Assembly (NCBI RefSeq): GCF_036237275.1
Contig: NZ_CP108352.1
Coordinates: 124,001 to 188,000, forward strand
Length of the DNA stretch: 64,000 nucleotides
Origin: Streptomyces sp. NBC_01353
GTDB lineage: Bacteria; Actinomycetota; Actinomycetes; Streptomycetales; Streptomycetaceae
Direction of reading: 5' to 3'
Shown: positions 24,736 to 33,243 of the stretch, piece after piece
Layout of the letters: each line of letters begins with the position of its first letter
Numbering within the stretch: position 1 is the first letter of the stretch
Made by a program: the position numbers and the translations under genes
Notes under the pieces: generated by a model
Told to the model about the DNA's origin: nothing
Database searches by the model: none
Seen by the model: only the letters and a program-made list of their open reading frames with translations

Positions 24736-25007
24736 TCCTTTCGTCTCCGCTCCTCGGCCCCGGTCGCGGGCCATGGCGGCGTGCCGCTCACACCGTGGGA
24801 TGACGGTTCCGAGTCCGGCCCGTTGCCGGTGTACCTCACGGCCGCCAGGACAACAGGCTCGCTCGGCTCCTTCGACCGCTGTTCGACCGCTTCCCGCCCT
24901 TGCCTCCGAAGTAGATCCGGCGGCCGTGGTTGCTCACACGGATACCGGGCACCGAATCCGTCCGGATGTCTGCTGGGCTCGGACAGCGAGATACTCGGCC
25001 CAGTCAC
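24732..25007 (-). CDS. Small hypothetical protein, first of a coupled pair
   Basis: A 91-residue, Pro- and Arg-rich protein from GTG 25007 (TGPSISLSEPSRHPDGFGAR, then PRPPDLLRRQGREAVEQRSK and a low-complexity tail). It is kept because its stop overlaps the start of the next gene by ATGA and its beginning has structured character. The ribosome-binding site is weak. Function unknown. Confidence 0.4.
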   Translation of the reverse strand: MTGPSISLSEPSRHPDGFGARYPCEQPRPPDLLRRQGREAVEQRSKEPSEPVVLAAVRYTGNGPDSEPSSHGVSGTPPWPATGAEERRRKE

Positions 25008-25136
25008 GTCAAGCGTAGGCGGCCCGGCGGAAGGCTGCCCGCCTCTGGGCGCGGCCGCGGTTGGCGGCCAACTGCTGCTCGCAGCGGGCGAGGACTCGTG
25101 ACGGACTACCGGGCGGCCGGCCCCGGACCCCCTCGG

Positions 25137-25616
25137 TCAGTGAACCCTCGTAACGAGGGCCCGGAGTAGCCGAACGTACGGGGACCAGCGGGCCTGCCGG
25201 GCGGGGCGCTCGGCAAGGTCAAGGCTGTCCTCCAGCAGGGCGTCATGCATCCAGCGGTAGGCCAGCGGCCAGCTCAGCCGGGCCAGGCCGCTGACCCGCA
25301 TCGAGAGGGTGTGCCGCAGTACCGTCCTCTCCTCGTCGACGGGCAGGACGGCGTACTCGTGGAAGCCGTGGAAGCCGCGCGGGCCGGTGAAGGTGAAACG
25401 GATCCAGACCCCCGGGACGTACGCGGCGACGGTGTAGCGGACCGGTCCGTGGCCGCCCTTCGCACCTGCCGACAGCGGGCGGTCAAATTCCATTGGAGGC
25501 CAGTTGTCGTACGGCCAGAGCCGGTCGGCCGTCCCGGCGGACAGGGAGTCGAGGAGGGCGCCGGCCTCCTCGGACCCCATTGACAGCACGCGTTCGTGCA
25601 TGTTGTGGACGGGCAT
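25137..25616 (-). CDS. SRPBCC-like hypothetical protein
   Basis: A 159-residue soluble protein from ATG 25616 (GGGGG seven bases upstream; a TTG at 25637 with GGAG nearby is an alternative). The readable strands, RYTVAAYVPGVWIRFTFTGP, FHEYAVLPVDEERTVLRHTL and SMRVSGLARLSWPLAYRWMH followed by a long C-terminal helix, fit the START/SRPBCC helix-grip fold that binds hydrophobic ligands. It lacks the N-terminal part of the usual coenzyme Q-binding families. Divergent from a TetR regulator across two dyads, so its expression is probably ligand-controlled (inference). Confidence 0.65.
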   Translation of the reverse strand: MPVHNMHERVLSMGSEEAGALLDSLSAGTADRLWPYDNWPPMEFDRPLSAGAKGGHGPVRYTVAAYVPGVWIRFTFTGPRGFHGFHEYAVLPVDEERTVLRHTLSMRVSGLARLSWPLAYRWMHDALLEDSLDLAERPARQARWSPYVRLLRALVTRVH

Positions 25617-25635
25617 GGATGTCCCCCACTCCTTC

Positions 25636-25657
25636 AATTGGAGATCAGTCTCTAATT
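25636..25657. promoter_or_regulatory. Palindrome 1 in the SRPBCC/TetR intergenic region
   Basis: AATTGGAGA-TCAG-TCTCTAATT is a near-perfect dyad (one mismatch per arm) between the divergent genes, 24 bases from the TetR ATG. It is a likely TetR operator overlapping the promoter of the SRPBCC-like gene. Confidence 0.65.
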
Positions 25658-25660
25658 GTT

Positions 25661-25679
25661 ATGGAGAGTACTCTCTGAT
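25661..25679. promoter_or_regulatory. Palindrome 2 in the SRPBCC/TetR intergenic region
   Basis: ATGGAGAGTACTCTCTGAT contains the perfect 12-base palindrome GAGAGTACTCTC (25664-25675), just before the TetR ATG at 25682. Its half-site GGAGAG matches that of the HxlR operator at 22951-22969. Autoregulation by the TetR protein is the simplest reading. Confidence 0.65.
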
Positions 25680-25681
25680 TC

Positions 25682-26275
25682 ATGCCGAGACCACCCCGCT
25701 TCGACACCGGCGAGCTCCTCGACGCCGCCGTCCTCCTCGCCGCCGACGGCGGCCCGGCGGCTGTCACCATGTCCGCCGTCGCCCAGGCCGTCGGAGCGCC
25801 CAGCGGATCCGTGTACCACCGCTTCACCGGGCGCCCCGCACTGCTCGCCGAGGTGTGGCTGCGCACCGTCGAAGGCTTCCAGGAGGGGTACCTCGCCGCC
25901 CTCGACGGCGACCCCGACCCGCGGCAGGCCGCCCGGGCCGGCGCCCGGCACGTCGTCGCCTGGAGCCGGGACCACCCCCGGGAGGCGGCACTGCTCCTGT
26001 ACGGCGCCGAGGAGTTCGGCCGATCCGGCTGGTCCGAGGAACACCGAGAGCGCGCCGACCGGGGCAACGGGCGGGTGTTCGCCCGCCTCCACGAGCTCGG
26101 CACAGCCGTCGGCGCGACCGGGCCCGAGGGCCGGGACCGGATCGTCCTGGCCCTGATCGACCTGCCGCTCGCCGCGATCCGCCGCTACCTGCGGGCGGGC
26201 CTCCCGCTGCCCCCACATGCCGAGGACCTCGCCGAGAAGTCGGCCGCCGCGCTACTCGGGGAAGGAACGGCCTAA
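25682..26275 (+). CDS. TetR/AcrR family transcriptional regulator
   Basis: A 197-residue repressor. The N-terminal HTH is typical: FDTGELLDAAVLLAADGGPA, VTMSAVAQAVGAPSGSVYHR, FTGRPALLAEVWLRTV. The C-terminal helical domain (RQAARAGARHVVAWSRDHPR ... LALIDLPLAAIRRYLRAG) should bind an inducer and dimerise. It is divergent from an SRPBCC-like gene and most likely controls it and itself through the dyads at 25636 and 25661. The ATG at 25682 leaves almost no leader after palindrome 2, consistent with a leaderless transcript. Confidence 0.92.
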   Translation: MPRPPRFDTGELLDAAVLLAADGGPAAVTMSAVAQAVGAPSGSVYHRFTGRPALLAEVWLRTVEGFQEGYLAALDGDPDPRQAARAGARHVVAWSRDHPREAALLLYGAEEFGRSGWSEEHRERADRGNGRVFARLHELGTAVGATGPEGRDRIVLALIDLPLAAIRRYLRAGLPLPPHAEDLAEKSAAALLGEGTA

Positions 26276-26669
26276 CGGCGTCGTGCACGGTGGGCGGTGA
26301 GCCGTCGGGCCCGAATGGTTGATCATGGCCGGGTGGTACGTGCAGCTGGGGCAGGCATGCAGTCACCGCACCGGGTGAAGTCCAGTGGCTTGCCCTCCGC
26401 AGCCATGGCGACAAACGCGACCACGAGGGCCGCCCGATTACCCGGAGCGGTGGAGACTGGGCTCCTGCACATTCCGGAAGAAGGGTGAGCGTCCGAACTC
26501 GAAGGAGATGGGCAGACGATGAATAGGCGGCGGGAGCGCCATCCGGGCGGGACTGTGGTCATCCTCGGCGCTGAAGAACAAGGCCCAGGTCACGACGGCT
26601 TCACCAGCCCGCTGTGTGCCCGGCTCCAGCGGTGACGGTTAGCGCAACCGTCACCGTGACGCCCTTCCC

Positions 26670-26718
26670 TGGTCGACGTCCTGCTCCGCCTCGGGCTGTG
26701 ACTGGGTGACGTCGACCA
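26670..26718. repeat. 11-bp inverted repeat
   Basis: TGGTCGACGTC (26670-26680) and GACGTCGACCA (26708-26718) are perfect reverse complements with a 27-base spacer. They lie directly before a second hairpin. They could be the ends of a small element or a protein-binding dyad. Confidence 0.6.
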
Positions 26719-26722
26719 AGGT

Positions 26723-26754
26723 GGTGAGTTGGATCGTGTCCGGTCCAACTCACC
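26723..26754. repeat. Perfect 11-bp stem hairpin
   Basis: GGTGAGTTGGA, a 10-base loop and TCCAACTCACC form a perfect stem. No gene end is close, so a terminator role is not supported; it sits four bases from the previous inverted repeat. Confidence 0.6.
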
Positions 26755-27442
26755 GGGGCCAGGCGCAGGAGGGTGGAGCGAGGTGGACGTGCTCGGACAA
26801 GGCGGTGACTCCCGAAGTCGTTGTGGTTGAACTGCCGTGAAGCTATGGGGGCTGATGGCCGGCACATCGGCCGGCAACCCAGGCAAGTGAGGTGGTGCCC
26901 CGCGTCAGCGACTGCGTCGCCCGCGTCCGCGAGTGCCTCGAGGGTCGGCGTCGGCTTCCGGCGTCTTCTCAGCGAAAGTGGCAGCTTCGTCGCGGCCGGG
27001 GCGGCCTCGCGGCCAGGGCGGATCGGTTCCTGAGAAGGGCCGGCCTGCCCTACCGCCGAAGCTCCCGGCTCTGGAGCGCCGGGCCGCTGCAACGTGAGAC
27101 TCTGCAGCGACACCGCTGCCCGAAAAGTCCGCACATCAATGGGATCGGGACGCCCCAGGATCGCCGAAACAAGTAACCAGCAGCGTGAGACTCCCTCTGC
27201 GACGCGAGGCTGCGCGGCGCCGCGGTCCTAAAACCCACGCGCATGCTGCATGACTGTTCCCCCAAGGCTGATCCAGCTCGAACAACCCGCCCTGGCTTGC
27301 GCTGAACCGCCCCCAGGCCGAGATCGCTGGAGCAGCCACACCACTCACTCCGAAAGAGGTTGTCTCCAGCGATCTTCAACCTAGGGCCACGCGAGGCGCG
27401 GCAGTGTGCATGACGTACACGCACGTTCGACACCTCGTGCAC

Positions 27443-28453
27443 CTACGTGAGCAGCGCATTCGCGCGGTACTCGGTGGGGGTGACGCCGTGCACCTCGCGG
27501 AAGGCGCGAGAGAAGGCCGTGGCGCTGGAAAACCCCCACCGTGCCGCAATTGCCTGGACAGGCCGGCTCCTCAGGTCTCGGCTCGCCAGGTCGAGACGGC
27601 AGCGTTCGATCCGCTCACTGCGGATGGTTGCCGCGACGCTGTAGGGCTGCTCGCGGAACAGGTTGTAGAGCGTGCGCAGGGAGATGTTGTGCCGGTCCGC
27701 GATCGCCTGAGGCGTCAGGTCAGGGTCGCCGAGGTTGTGCTCGATGAATGCGTTGATGCGCTGCCGCATCACTTGTGCGCGGGCCTCGGCCGGCGCCTCG
27801 TCCAGCGCTCCCAATTGCTGGGCCAGGCAGGCGGTGGCCAGGTCGAGCGTCATGGATCCCAGACGGTTGATCTCCTCGTCGCCGCATTGCGGGCCGTGGC
27901 TGAGCAGCGTGCCGAGAAAGCCGGCGAGGATCGCCGCAGTTCCCTCGCTCGCGGGGATGCGCTGCCCGAGAAGGCGGTCCGCTCTGTCCGACCGTAGCGG
28001 CAGGACGGCCCGGGGTATCTGGAGCAGGACCATTTCAACCTGCCCGTCGGCGTCGCCGACCGTTTCGGTCTCCACCGGATGTGACGTGTTGGTCAACACC
28101 AGATCCCCGGCGATCACAGAACGGTGGCCTCGCTGAGAGACCCTGAAGGCTCCTCGTGTGGCCAGCGCGATCTGGTACTGCTCGGAATCGCCTGTGCGCA
28201 CGTGAGCGGGGGTGCGGCGCGCCAGCACCGGCGAGCAGGCGAATGTCGACAATCGCGCGGCGCCGAGGTCCAGGTCAGTGATGTCGGCACGGAAGTCGGC
28301 TGTGTGCCGGGTGCTGAGGCTGACAGGCATCACGTCACTGGACACCGTCTCACAGAACCAGTCGAACGTGTCTTCACAGGACACGGCCGCAGCCGATACA
28401 TCCAACGATCCCAACTCAGTCCCCCCAGGGCGTGCACACCTTCTGCGACGCAT
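27443..28453 (-). CDS. AraC family transcriptional regulator
   Basis: A 336-residue regulator. The N-terminal 200 residues form the AraC-binding-like cupin domain (LSTRHTADFRADITDLDLGA, SEQYQIALATRGAFRVSQRG, SVIAGDLVLTNTSHPVETET). The C-terminal 110 residues are the double HTH: DPDLTPQAIADRHNISLRTL, YNLFREQPYSVAATIRSERI, then ARWGFSSATAFSRAFREVHG ending VTPTEYRA. It belongs to the subgroup with an AraC-binding-2 sensor domain that often controls oxidative or catabolic genes. The first dozen Arg-rich residues are doubtful. No target lies next to it; IS5 debris begins directly upstream and may have removed it. Confidence 0.9.
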   Translation of the reverse strand: MRRRRCARPGGTELGSLDVSAAAVSCEDTFDWFCETVSSDVMPVSLSTRHTADFRADITDLDLGAARLSTFACSPVLARRTPAHVRTGDSEQYQIALATRGAFRVSQRGHRSVIAGDLVLTNTSHPVETETVGDADGQVEMVLLQIPRAVLPLRSDRADRLLGQRIPASEGTAAILAGFLGTLLSHGPQCGDEEINRLGSMTLDLATACLAQQLGALDEAPAEARAQVMRQRINAFIEHNLGDPDLTPQAIADRHNISLRTLYNLFREQPYSVAATIRSERIERCRLDLASRDLRSRPVQAIAARWGFSSATAFSRAFREVHGVTPTEYRANALLT

Positions 28454-28499
28454 CGATTATCAGCCATGACTGGCAGGGCGCGCGGAGCGACTGGACGTC

Positions 28500-29361
28500 C
28501 CTGTCTATTAAGCACACACGCACGCACAGGAAGAGTTCATATACCTGACTTCCAGTCGCTTCAGGCGCTTCCTCACGAACAGCAGGGCCCTGACCCTGCA
28601 GTTTCATCCAGCGACTGAGGCGTTGGCGTCGGAAGCCGTGGAGCCAGGCGATGGTGCGTTCGACGACCCATCGATGCACTCCGAGGCCGAAGCCGTGAGG
28701 GACGCCGCGGCGTGCGATCACCGGTTTGATGCCCTGGGCCCAGACGAGGCGGCGGTATTTGTCGTGGTCGTAGCCTCGGTCGCCGAGCAGGGTGTCGGGT
28801 CGCCGTCGCGGTCGCCCGACCCGGCCGGGGACAGACGGAATCTTGGCGAGCAGGGGCATCAACTGCGTGATGTCGTTGCGGTTCCGCCGGTCAGTGACAC
28901 GGCGAGTGGAATGCCCTGGGCGACGACGAGAACGTGGTGCTTGCTGCCCGGACGTGCTCGGTCGACCGGGCTGGGTCCACTTTTGGGCCCCGTCAAGCGG
29001 CCCTGACGTGACTGGAGTCGATCACCGCCCGGGACCAGTCCAACTGCTTCGCCGCCCGCAGCTTCGTCAGCAGGACGGCATGGAGCCGGTCCCATACGCC
29101 GGCCTCGTTCCACGTGGCAAGCTGCCGCCAACAGGTCATGCCGGAGCCGAAACCGAGCTCCTGGGGCAGATACTCCCACTGGATGCCGGTGTGCAGGACG
29201 AACAGGATCCCGCACCGAGCCTGCCGGTCAGGAACCCGCGGTCTCCCCGCGACCAGCTTCGGGCCCGGCTCAGGCAACAACGGCTCGATCAGCAGCCACA
29301 GTTCGTCCGAGACGATCCACAGCCGAGAGTTCCTCCTCCCCACGAACGGACCAACGAGCAC
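28500..29361 (-). pseudogene. IS5-family transposase, multiple frameshifts
   Basis: Reading on the minus strand: LWIVSDELWLLIEPLLPEPG, VPDRQARCGILFVLHTGIQW, LPQELGFGSGMTCWRQLATW and DWSRAVIDSSHVRAA to a stop near 28993; then in another frame GPKSGPSPVDRARPGSKHHV; then in a third PDTLLGDRGYDHDKYRRLVW and GLGVHRWVVERTIAWLHGFR. These are the first DD residues (VIDSSH, LLGDRGYD) and the Glu (VVERTIAWLH) of an IS5/IS427-type DDE transposase, split by frameshifts near 28995 and 28860. The C-terminus after HGFRR also looks shifted. Inactive insertion sequence; its ends were not resolved. Confidence 0.85.
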
Positions 29362-29414
29362 CCAAGCCGACAGTCACATCATCAACAGCTTCTGTTAGGA
29401 CCTCTAAGAGGGGA

Positions 29415-29572
29415 TCTCCGAAAGGAGCCACCAGGTGGTGTCTTCGTCGAACCCGCCGATCACGGTCTCGGACGTTCCCGCGGCGGGCTGACCGCCAAGA
29501 TTCACCTGGCGGACGAGCAGGGCCAGGATCCGTTGTCGGTGGTAATCACCGCCGGGCAGCGGGTGCGATTCG
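29415..29572 (+). pseudogene. Second IS5-family transposase scrap
   Basis: The plus strand reads GGVFVEPADHGLGRSRGGLT then AKIHLADEQGQDPLSVVITA and GQR, the DDE-proximal segment of a different IS5-family transposase (GRSRGGLTTKIH class). It is on the opposite strand to the neighbouring IS5 remnant, so one probably inserted beside the other. Confidence 0.75.
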
Positions 29573-29760
29573 CCTCAGTTCGAGGCTATGAGCCTCAGGC
29601 TCAGTCAACCCAGAACGAGGTATCTCGCCGCGCTAGCCGCCGCTCTCCATAGCCACGCTCGCCGGCAAGTGTCTCACCGTGAGAGCAGCGGCTTGGGTCG
29701 GCGTCGCGACCTCGCCCAGCAGGTCGGCGTAGCCGGATGAGTAAGACCTTCACTGGCCTG

Positions 29761-29807
29761 ACAGACTCTGTCGTGGCGCGCTGCTTTTCTGATGAAGTCC
29801 TGTTGAA
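29761..29807 (+). repeat. Dispersed 47-bp repeat, copy 1
   Basis: ACAGACTCTGTCGTGGCGCG ... CTGATGAAGTCCTGTTGAA matches 37215-37261 at most positions, ending in the identical GATGAAGTCCTGTTGAA. It lies about 60 bases before the SARP start, so it may be an element end that landed in the promoter region. Confidence 0.6.
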
Positions 29808-29863
29808 GCACGAGGACTCCTGCGGCGGGCAGGCACTGGACAGACGGGGCATGGGGATTCGGC

Positions 29864-32800
29864 GTGAGCGTGAATTCATCGGGCAGGGGCACGGTCGATG
29901 CTGAGGGTGATCTGCGGGTCGATCTGCTCGGGTCGGTCAGGGCCTACCGCGGTAGCGCGCCGCTGGCGCTGGGCCCGGTGCGACGGCAGGCGGTACTCGC
30001 CGCGCTGATCCTGCGCGCGCCCTACTACGTGACGTACCAGCAGCTCCTGGACGACGTCTGGGGAACCGCGCCTCCGGGCACGGGGCACAAGGTCCTGCCC
30101 AGCTACATCCACGCGCTGCGCAAGGCTCTCGACAAGCCTGGCACCGGCGCAGGTGGCTCGGTGATCCACGGGCAGCGAGGCGGCTACCGCTTGCTGCCCG
30201 GCGCAGTCCGGACGGATGTCGCCGAGCTCGCCAAGGAGGCTGCCAGCGCCCAGCGGGCGAAGGCCGCCGACGAGCTCAATGCCGCGCTCGCTCACGGGAG
30301 CAGGGCCCTCGATCTGCTCCGCGGGGAGCCGCTGCCCGGTCTGCCGGGTCCGCTCGCTGTTGCCGAACGGCAACGGCTGGTCCGGCAACGGCGCGCACTG
30401 CTCCAGGACCGGGCGGAGTGCCTGGTCCTGCTCGGCCACTACCCGGATGCTCTGGACACCCTCCTGGCAGTACCCCTCTCACAACCGTACGACGAGCCGC
30501 TCGCCGCCCTGCGGATGCGTGCCCTGTACGGCAGTAACCGGCAGGCCGAGGCGCTCACCGTCTACAGCGAAACCCGTCGCCGGCTCATCGACGAGCTGGG
30601 CGTGGAACCCGGCGAGGAGCTGCGGCACGTACACCAGGCCGTCCTGCGCCGGGACGATCTGCTGTTGCTCGGCCGAACCGTCCGAGCGCGCACAGCCAAA
30701 ACCGTCGCCCCCGAGCACGCCGGGTCCCAGGAATCATCACCCGGGCGCCCGGCCTCCGGCGACCGTGACAGCCTGCCCGGCGTGCCCGATCGCCCTAGCC
30801 GTCCCGGCCCGCCTCGTTCTTTCAACCGGCGCAACGAACTTCCCGGCGACATCGCGTGCCTGGTCGGGCGGGAGAAGGACCTCGCCCTGCTCACCGCCCC
30901 TGTGTCACCGGACGCCGTGTCCGTGATGACCGTCGACGGTACAGCAGGCGTCGGCAAGACCGCCTTGGTGGTGCGTGCCGCCTGGACACTGGTCGACGCC
31001 CACCCCGACGGCTGCCTCTTCGTCGACCTGCACGCACACGGCGCCGCCCACGAAGGCGTCACCCCCCAGCGGGCCCTGCGCCGAATGCTGCGGGTGGTCC
31101 GCGGCGAGGACGACACGCTCCCGACCAGCGCGCGCGAACCTCGCAACCTCAACGACGACGGTGAGACGGCGGACGGCCTGGCAGACCTCGTCACAGCATG
31201 GCGCGCCGCCACCAGTGGCCTGCGGCTGCTGCTGGTCGTGGACAATGCACACAGTGCCGAGCAGGTGCGTCCGCTGCTGCCGGCCGGACCGGGCAGTCGG
31301 GTCATGGTCGTGGGCCGCCAGCGTCTGCCCGGCCTCGACGCCGACCTGCGGCTCACGGTGGAGCCGCTGGGTACGGGCACTGCCGTCGGACTGCTCCGCG
31401 AGCTCGTCGGGGAGTTCCGGGCCGACGGCGAGCCTGAGGCGGCGCGTGAACTTGCCCGGCGGTGTGGCGGTCTGCCCCTGGCACTGCGGATCGCGAGTGC
31501 CCGGCTGCAGAGCCGCCCGTCCTGGACCCTGGCCTTTCTCGCCGGCCGGATGTCCGACGACGCGCACGGCCTCGCGGAGCTGCGGGCCGAGGATCGCAGC
31601 GTGGAAGCCGCCTTCCGGGTCTCGTACGACCAGCTCGGCCCGGAACTGCGGCGTGGCTTCCGCGCGTTGGGAACGAACCCCACCGCCCGCTTCGACCGGC
31701 TCACGCTCGCCACCATGCTGGGCTGCTCCCGCGAGGAGGCCGAGGGCGTCCTGGAGGATCTGGTCGACGCAAGCCTGTTGCAACAGCCGCATCCTGGCCG
31801 ATACCGGCTGCACGATCTCGTCAAGGCGCATGCGCGGCGCGTGGCCGGCGAAGCCCCCGAAGAAGCCGCCGCAGACCGCGACGCCGTTCTGCACCTCTAC
31901 ACCGCGGCGGGCCGCATGGCCAGCGACTGGGGGCCCGGCGGCTTCCCCGCACTCACCACCGGTTCGGCCGACCCCAGTTCGACTGCCTGCTCGCCCTTCG
32001 CCGGATGGCGGGAGGCCTCGGCGTGGCTGAGGCCGATGGGTGGCGAGCTCGTCGATGTCGTGGCCTTCGCAGCCGCTGGCGGCCACGCCGACCACGCGTG
32101 CCTGCTGGCAGAAGCCCTCGTCGACCACCTGGCGGGACACGGTCACCACCACGAGTGCCGGACCGCCCTGGAACTCGCCCTGGCGTGCGCGGACGCGGCC
32201 ACTGATCGACGGATGCCCGCAGCGCTGCGCAACTGCATGGGCCTCCTCGACGTCTACCAGGGACGGTTCCGGCAGGCAGGAACATGGTTCGCCGAGGCCC
32301 TGCATTACGGCCGCGCGCGGGGCGACCTGCGAGAAGAGGCCCGCGCAATCGCCGGGACGGGCATCGTGCTGGGGCAGTTGGGAAACGCTGAGGAGGCGCT
32401 GTCCGGCCTGGACAAGGCAGTGAAGCTGGCATCCGGCCTCGCCGACGACTGGCTGACCGGGGTGTCCCACTGCAACATCGGCTCCCTCCATCACCAGCAG
32501 GGACGGCACGAACAGGCACTCTGGCACTACAACACCGCCCTGGCACTCGCCGAGAAGAACGGCCGACCCAGGACGATCAGCAGCACCCTGTGTTTTGTGG
32601 CCGAGATCGAGCTGGCGCTCGGTCGGTACGAGGTGGCCACGAACCTGCTGAGGCGGGCCGCCGGGCTGGCCGGTGAGGTCGAGGACCTGCCGCTGCGCGC
32701 GGCGACCCTGTCACGGCTGGCCACCGCGGAGCACACCCGAGGCGACCTGCGCTCGGCCGTCGATCTCCACCACAAGGCGCTGTCGACGCTCACCCCACAC

Positions 32801-33004
32801 ACGAGCGCATGGCTGGAGATGGGGGTTCGCATCCGGCTCGGCAGCACCTACGCGGCAACGGGCCGTCACACCGACGCACAGCAGGAGTTCCGGGCTGCCC
32901 TTTCCCTGCCCGGAGCCGACGACCACGCCCGCGAATACGGGATGGCACGTGACGGACTGGAAGCCACAGGCACCGTCCGGCGACCCCACCGGCCAGGCTC
33001 CTGA
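29864..33004 (+). CDS. AfsR/SARP-family regulator: OmpR-like HTH, BTAD, NB-ARC, TPR
   Basis: A 1046-residue giant regulator. Residues 15-110 are the OmpR-like winged helix (VRRQAVLAALILRAPYYVTY ... HALRKALDKPG); 115-262 the bacterial transcriptional activation domain (YPDALDTLLAVPLSQPYDEP, LIDELGVEPGEELRHVHQAV). After a Pro-rich linker comes an NB-ARC-type ATPase: Walker A GTAGVGKT at 359-366, a Walker B-like LLLVVDNAHS, and CGGLPLALRIASARL. From about residue 750 tetratricopeptide repeats fill the C-terminus (EEARAIAGTGIVLGQLGNAE, GSLHHQQGRHEQALWHYNTA). Such proteins activate secondary-metabolism or envelope genes upon an unknown signal. GTG 29864 has GGGGA upstream. No biosynthetic cluster is adjacent; the next gene encodes a DUF6585 membrane protein. 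Confidence 0.93.
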   Translation: MSVNSSGRGTVDAEGDLRVDLLGSVRAYRGSAPLALGPVRRQAVLAALILRAPYYVTYQQLLDDVWGTAPPGTGHKVLPSYIHALRKALDKPGTGAGGSVIHGQRGGYRLLPGAVRTDVAELAKEAASAQRAKAADELNAALAHGSRALDLLRGEPLPGLPGPLAVAERQRLVRQRRALLQDRAECLVLLGHYPDALDTLLAVPLSQPYDEPLAALRMRALYGSNRQAEALTVYSETRRRLIDELGVEPGEELRHVHQAVLRRDDLLLLGRTVRARTAKTVAPEHAGSQESSPGRPASGDRDSLPGVPDRPSRPGPPRSFNRRNELPGDIACLVGREKDLALLTAPVSPDAVSVMTVDGTAGVGKTALVVRAAWTLVDAHPDGCLFVDLHAHGAAHEGVTPQRALRRMLRVVRGEDDTLPTSAREPRNLNDDGETADGLADLVTAWRAATSGLRLLLVVDNAHSAEQVRPLLPAGPGSRVMVVGRQRLPGLDADLRLTVEPLGTGTAVGLLRELVGEFRADGEPEAARELARRCGGLPLALRIASARLQSRPSWTLAFLAGRMSDDAHGLAELRAEDRSVEAAFRVSYDQLGPELRRGFRALGTNPTARFDRLTLATMLGCSREEAEGVLEDLVDASLLQQPHPGRYRLHDLVKAHARRVAGEAPEEAAADRDAVLHLYTAAGRMASDWGPGGFPALTTGSADPSSTACSPFAGWREASAWLRPMGGELVDVVAFAAAGGHADHACLLAEALVDHLAGHGHHHECRTALELALACADAATDRRMPAALRNCMGLLDVYQGRFRQAGTWFAEALHYGRARGDLREEARAIAGTGIVLGQLGNAEEALSGLDKAVKLASGLADDWLTGVSHCNIGSLHHQQGRHEQALWHYNTALALAEKNGRPRTISSTLCFVAEIELALGRYEVATNLLRRAAGLAGEVEDLPLRAATLSRLATAEHTRGDLRSAVDLHHKALSTLTPHTSAWLEMGVRIRLGSTYAATGRHTDAQQEFRAALSLPGADDHAREYGMARDGLEATGTVRRPHRPGS

Positions 33005-33243
33005 CCGCACGCCCGACGTTTCCACGAGACGACGTGGCGCGACACGAGCAGTGACCGGTCGCCAGCCAGACTCGTGGGACCTTCTGGCAGGCGCAGCGAG
33101 GGGTGTGACCACGCGATTCATGCTCCCTGCAGCCCGATTTCAGCGCCGGAGCATGGGGGTGCCCCAGAGTGACACCCGAGTGCGGAGTTGTGGACCCACC
33201 ACAATCATCGTGGCGACAACGGGATCCCGGGGGTAGAGACGGC

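Larger units (their letters stand above)
26276..27442. other. Gene-free stretch with two adjacent hairpins
   Basis: Nearly 1.2 kb without a credible gene. Open frames are short, lack ribosome-binding sites and have shadow-like composition. The only clear structures are two neighbouring inverted repeats at 26670-26718 and 26723-26754. No tRNA-like fold recognised. Confidence 0.5.

Noticed and set aside
30562..32527. Long minus-strand frames opposite the SARP gene
   Set aside because: Ser/Arg-rich shadows; the SARP frame is complete over four domains.
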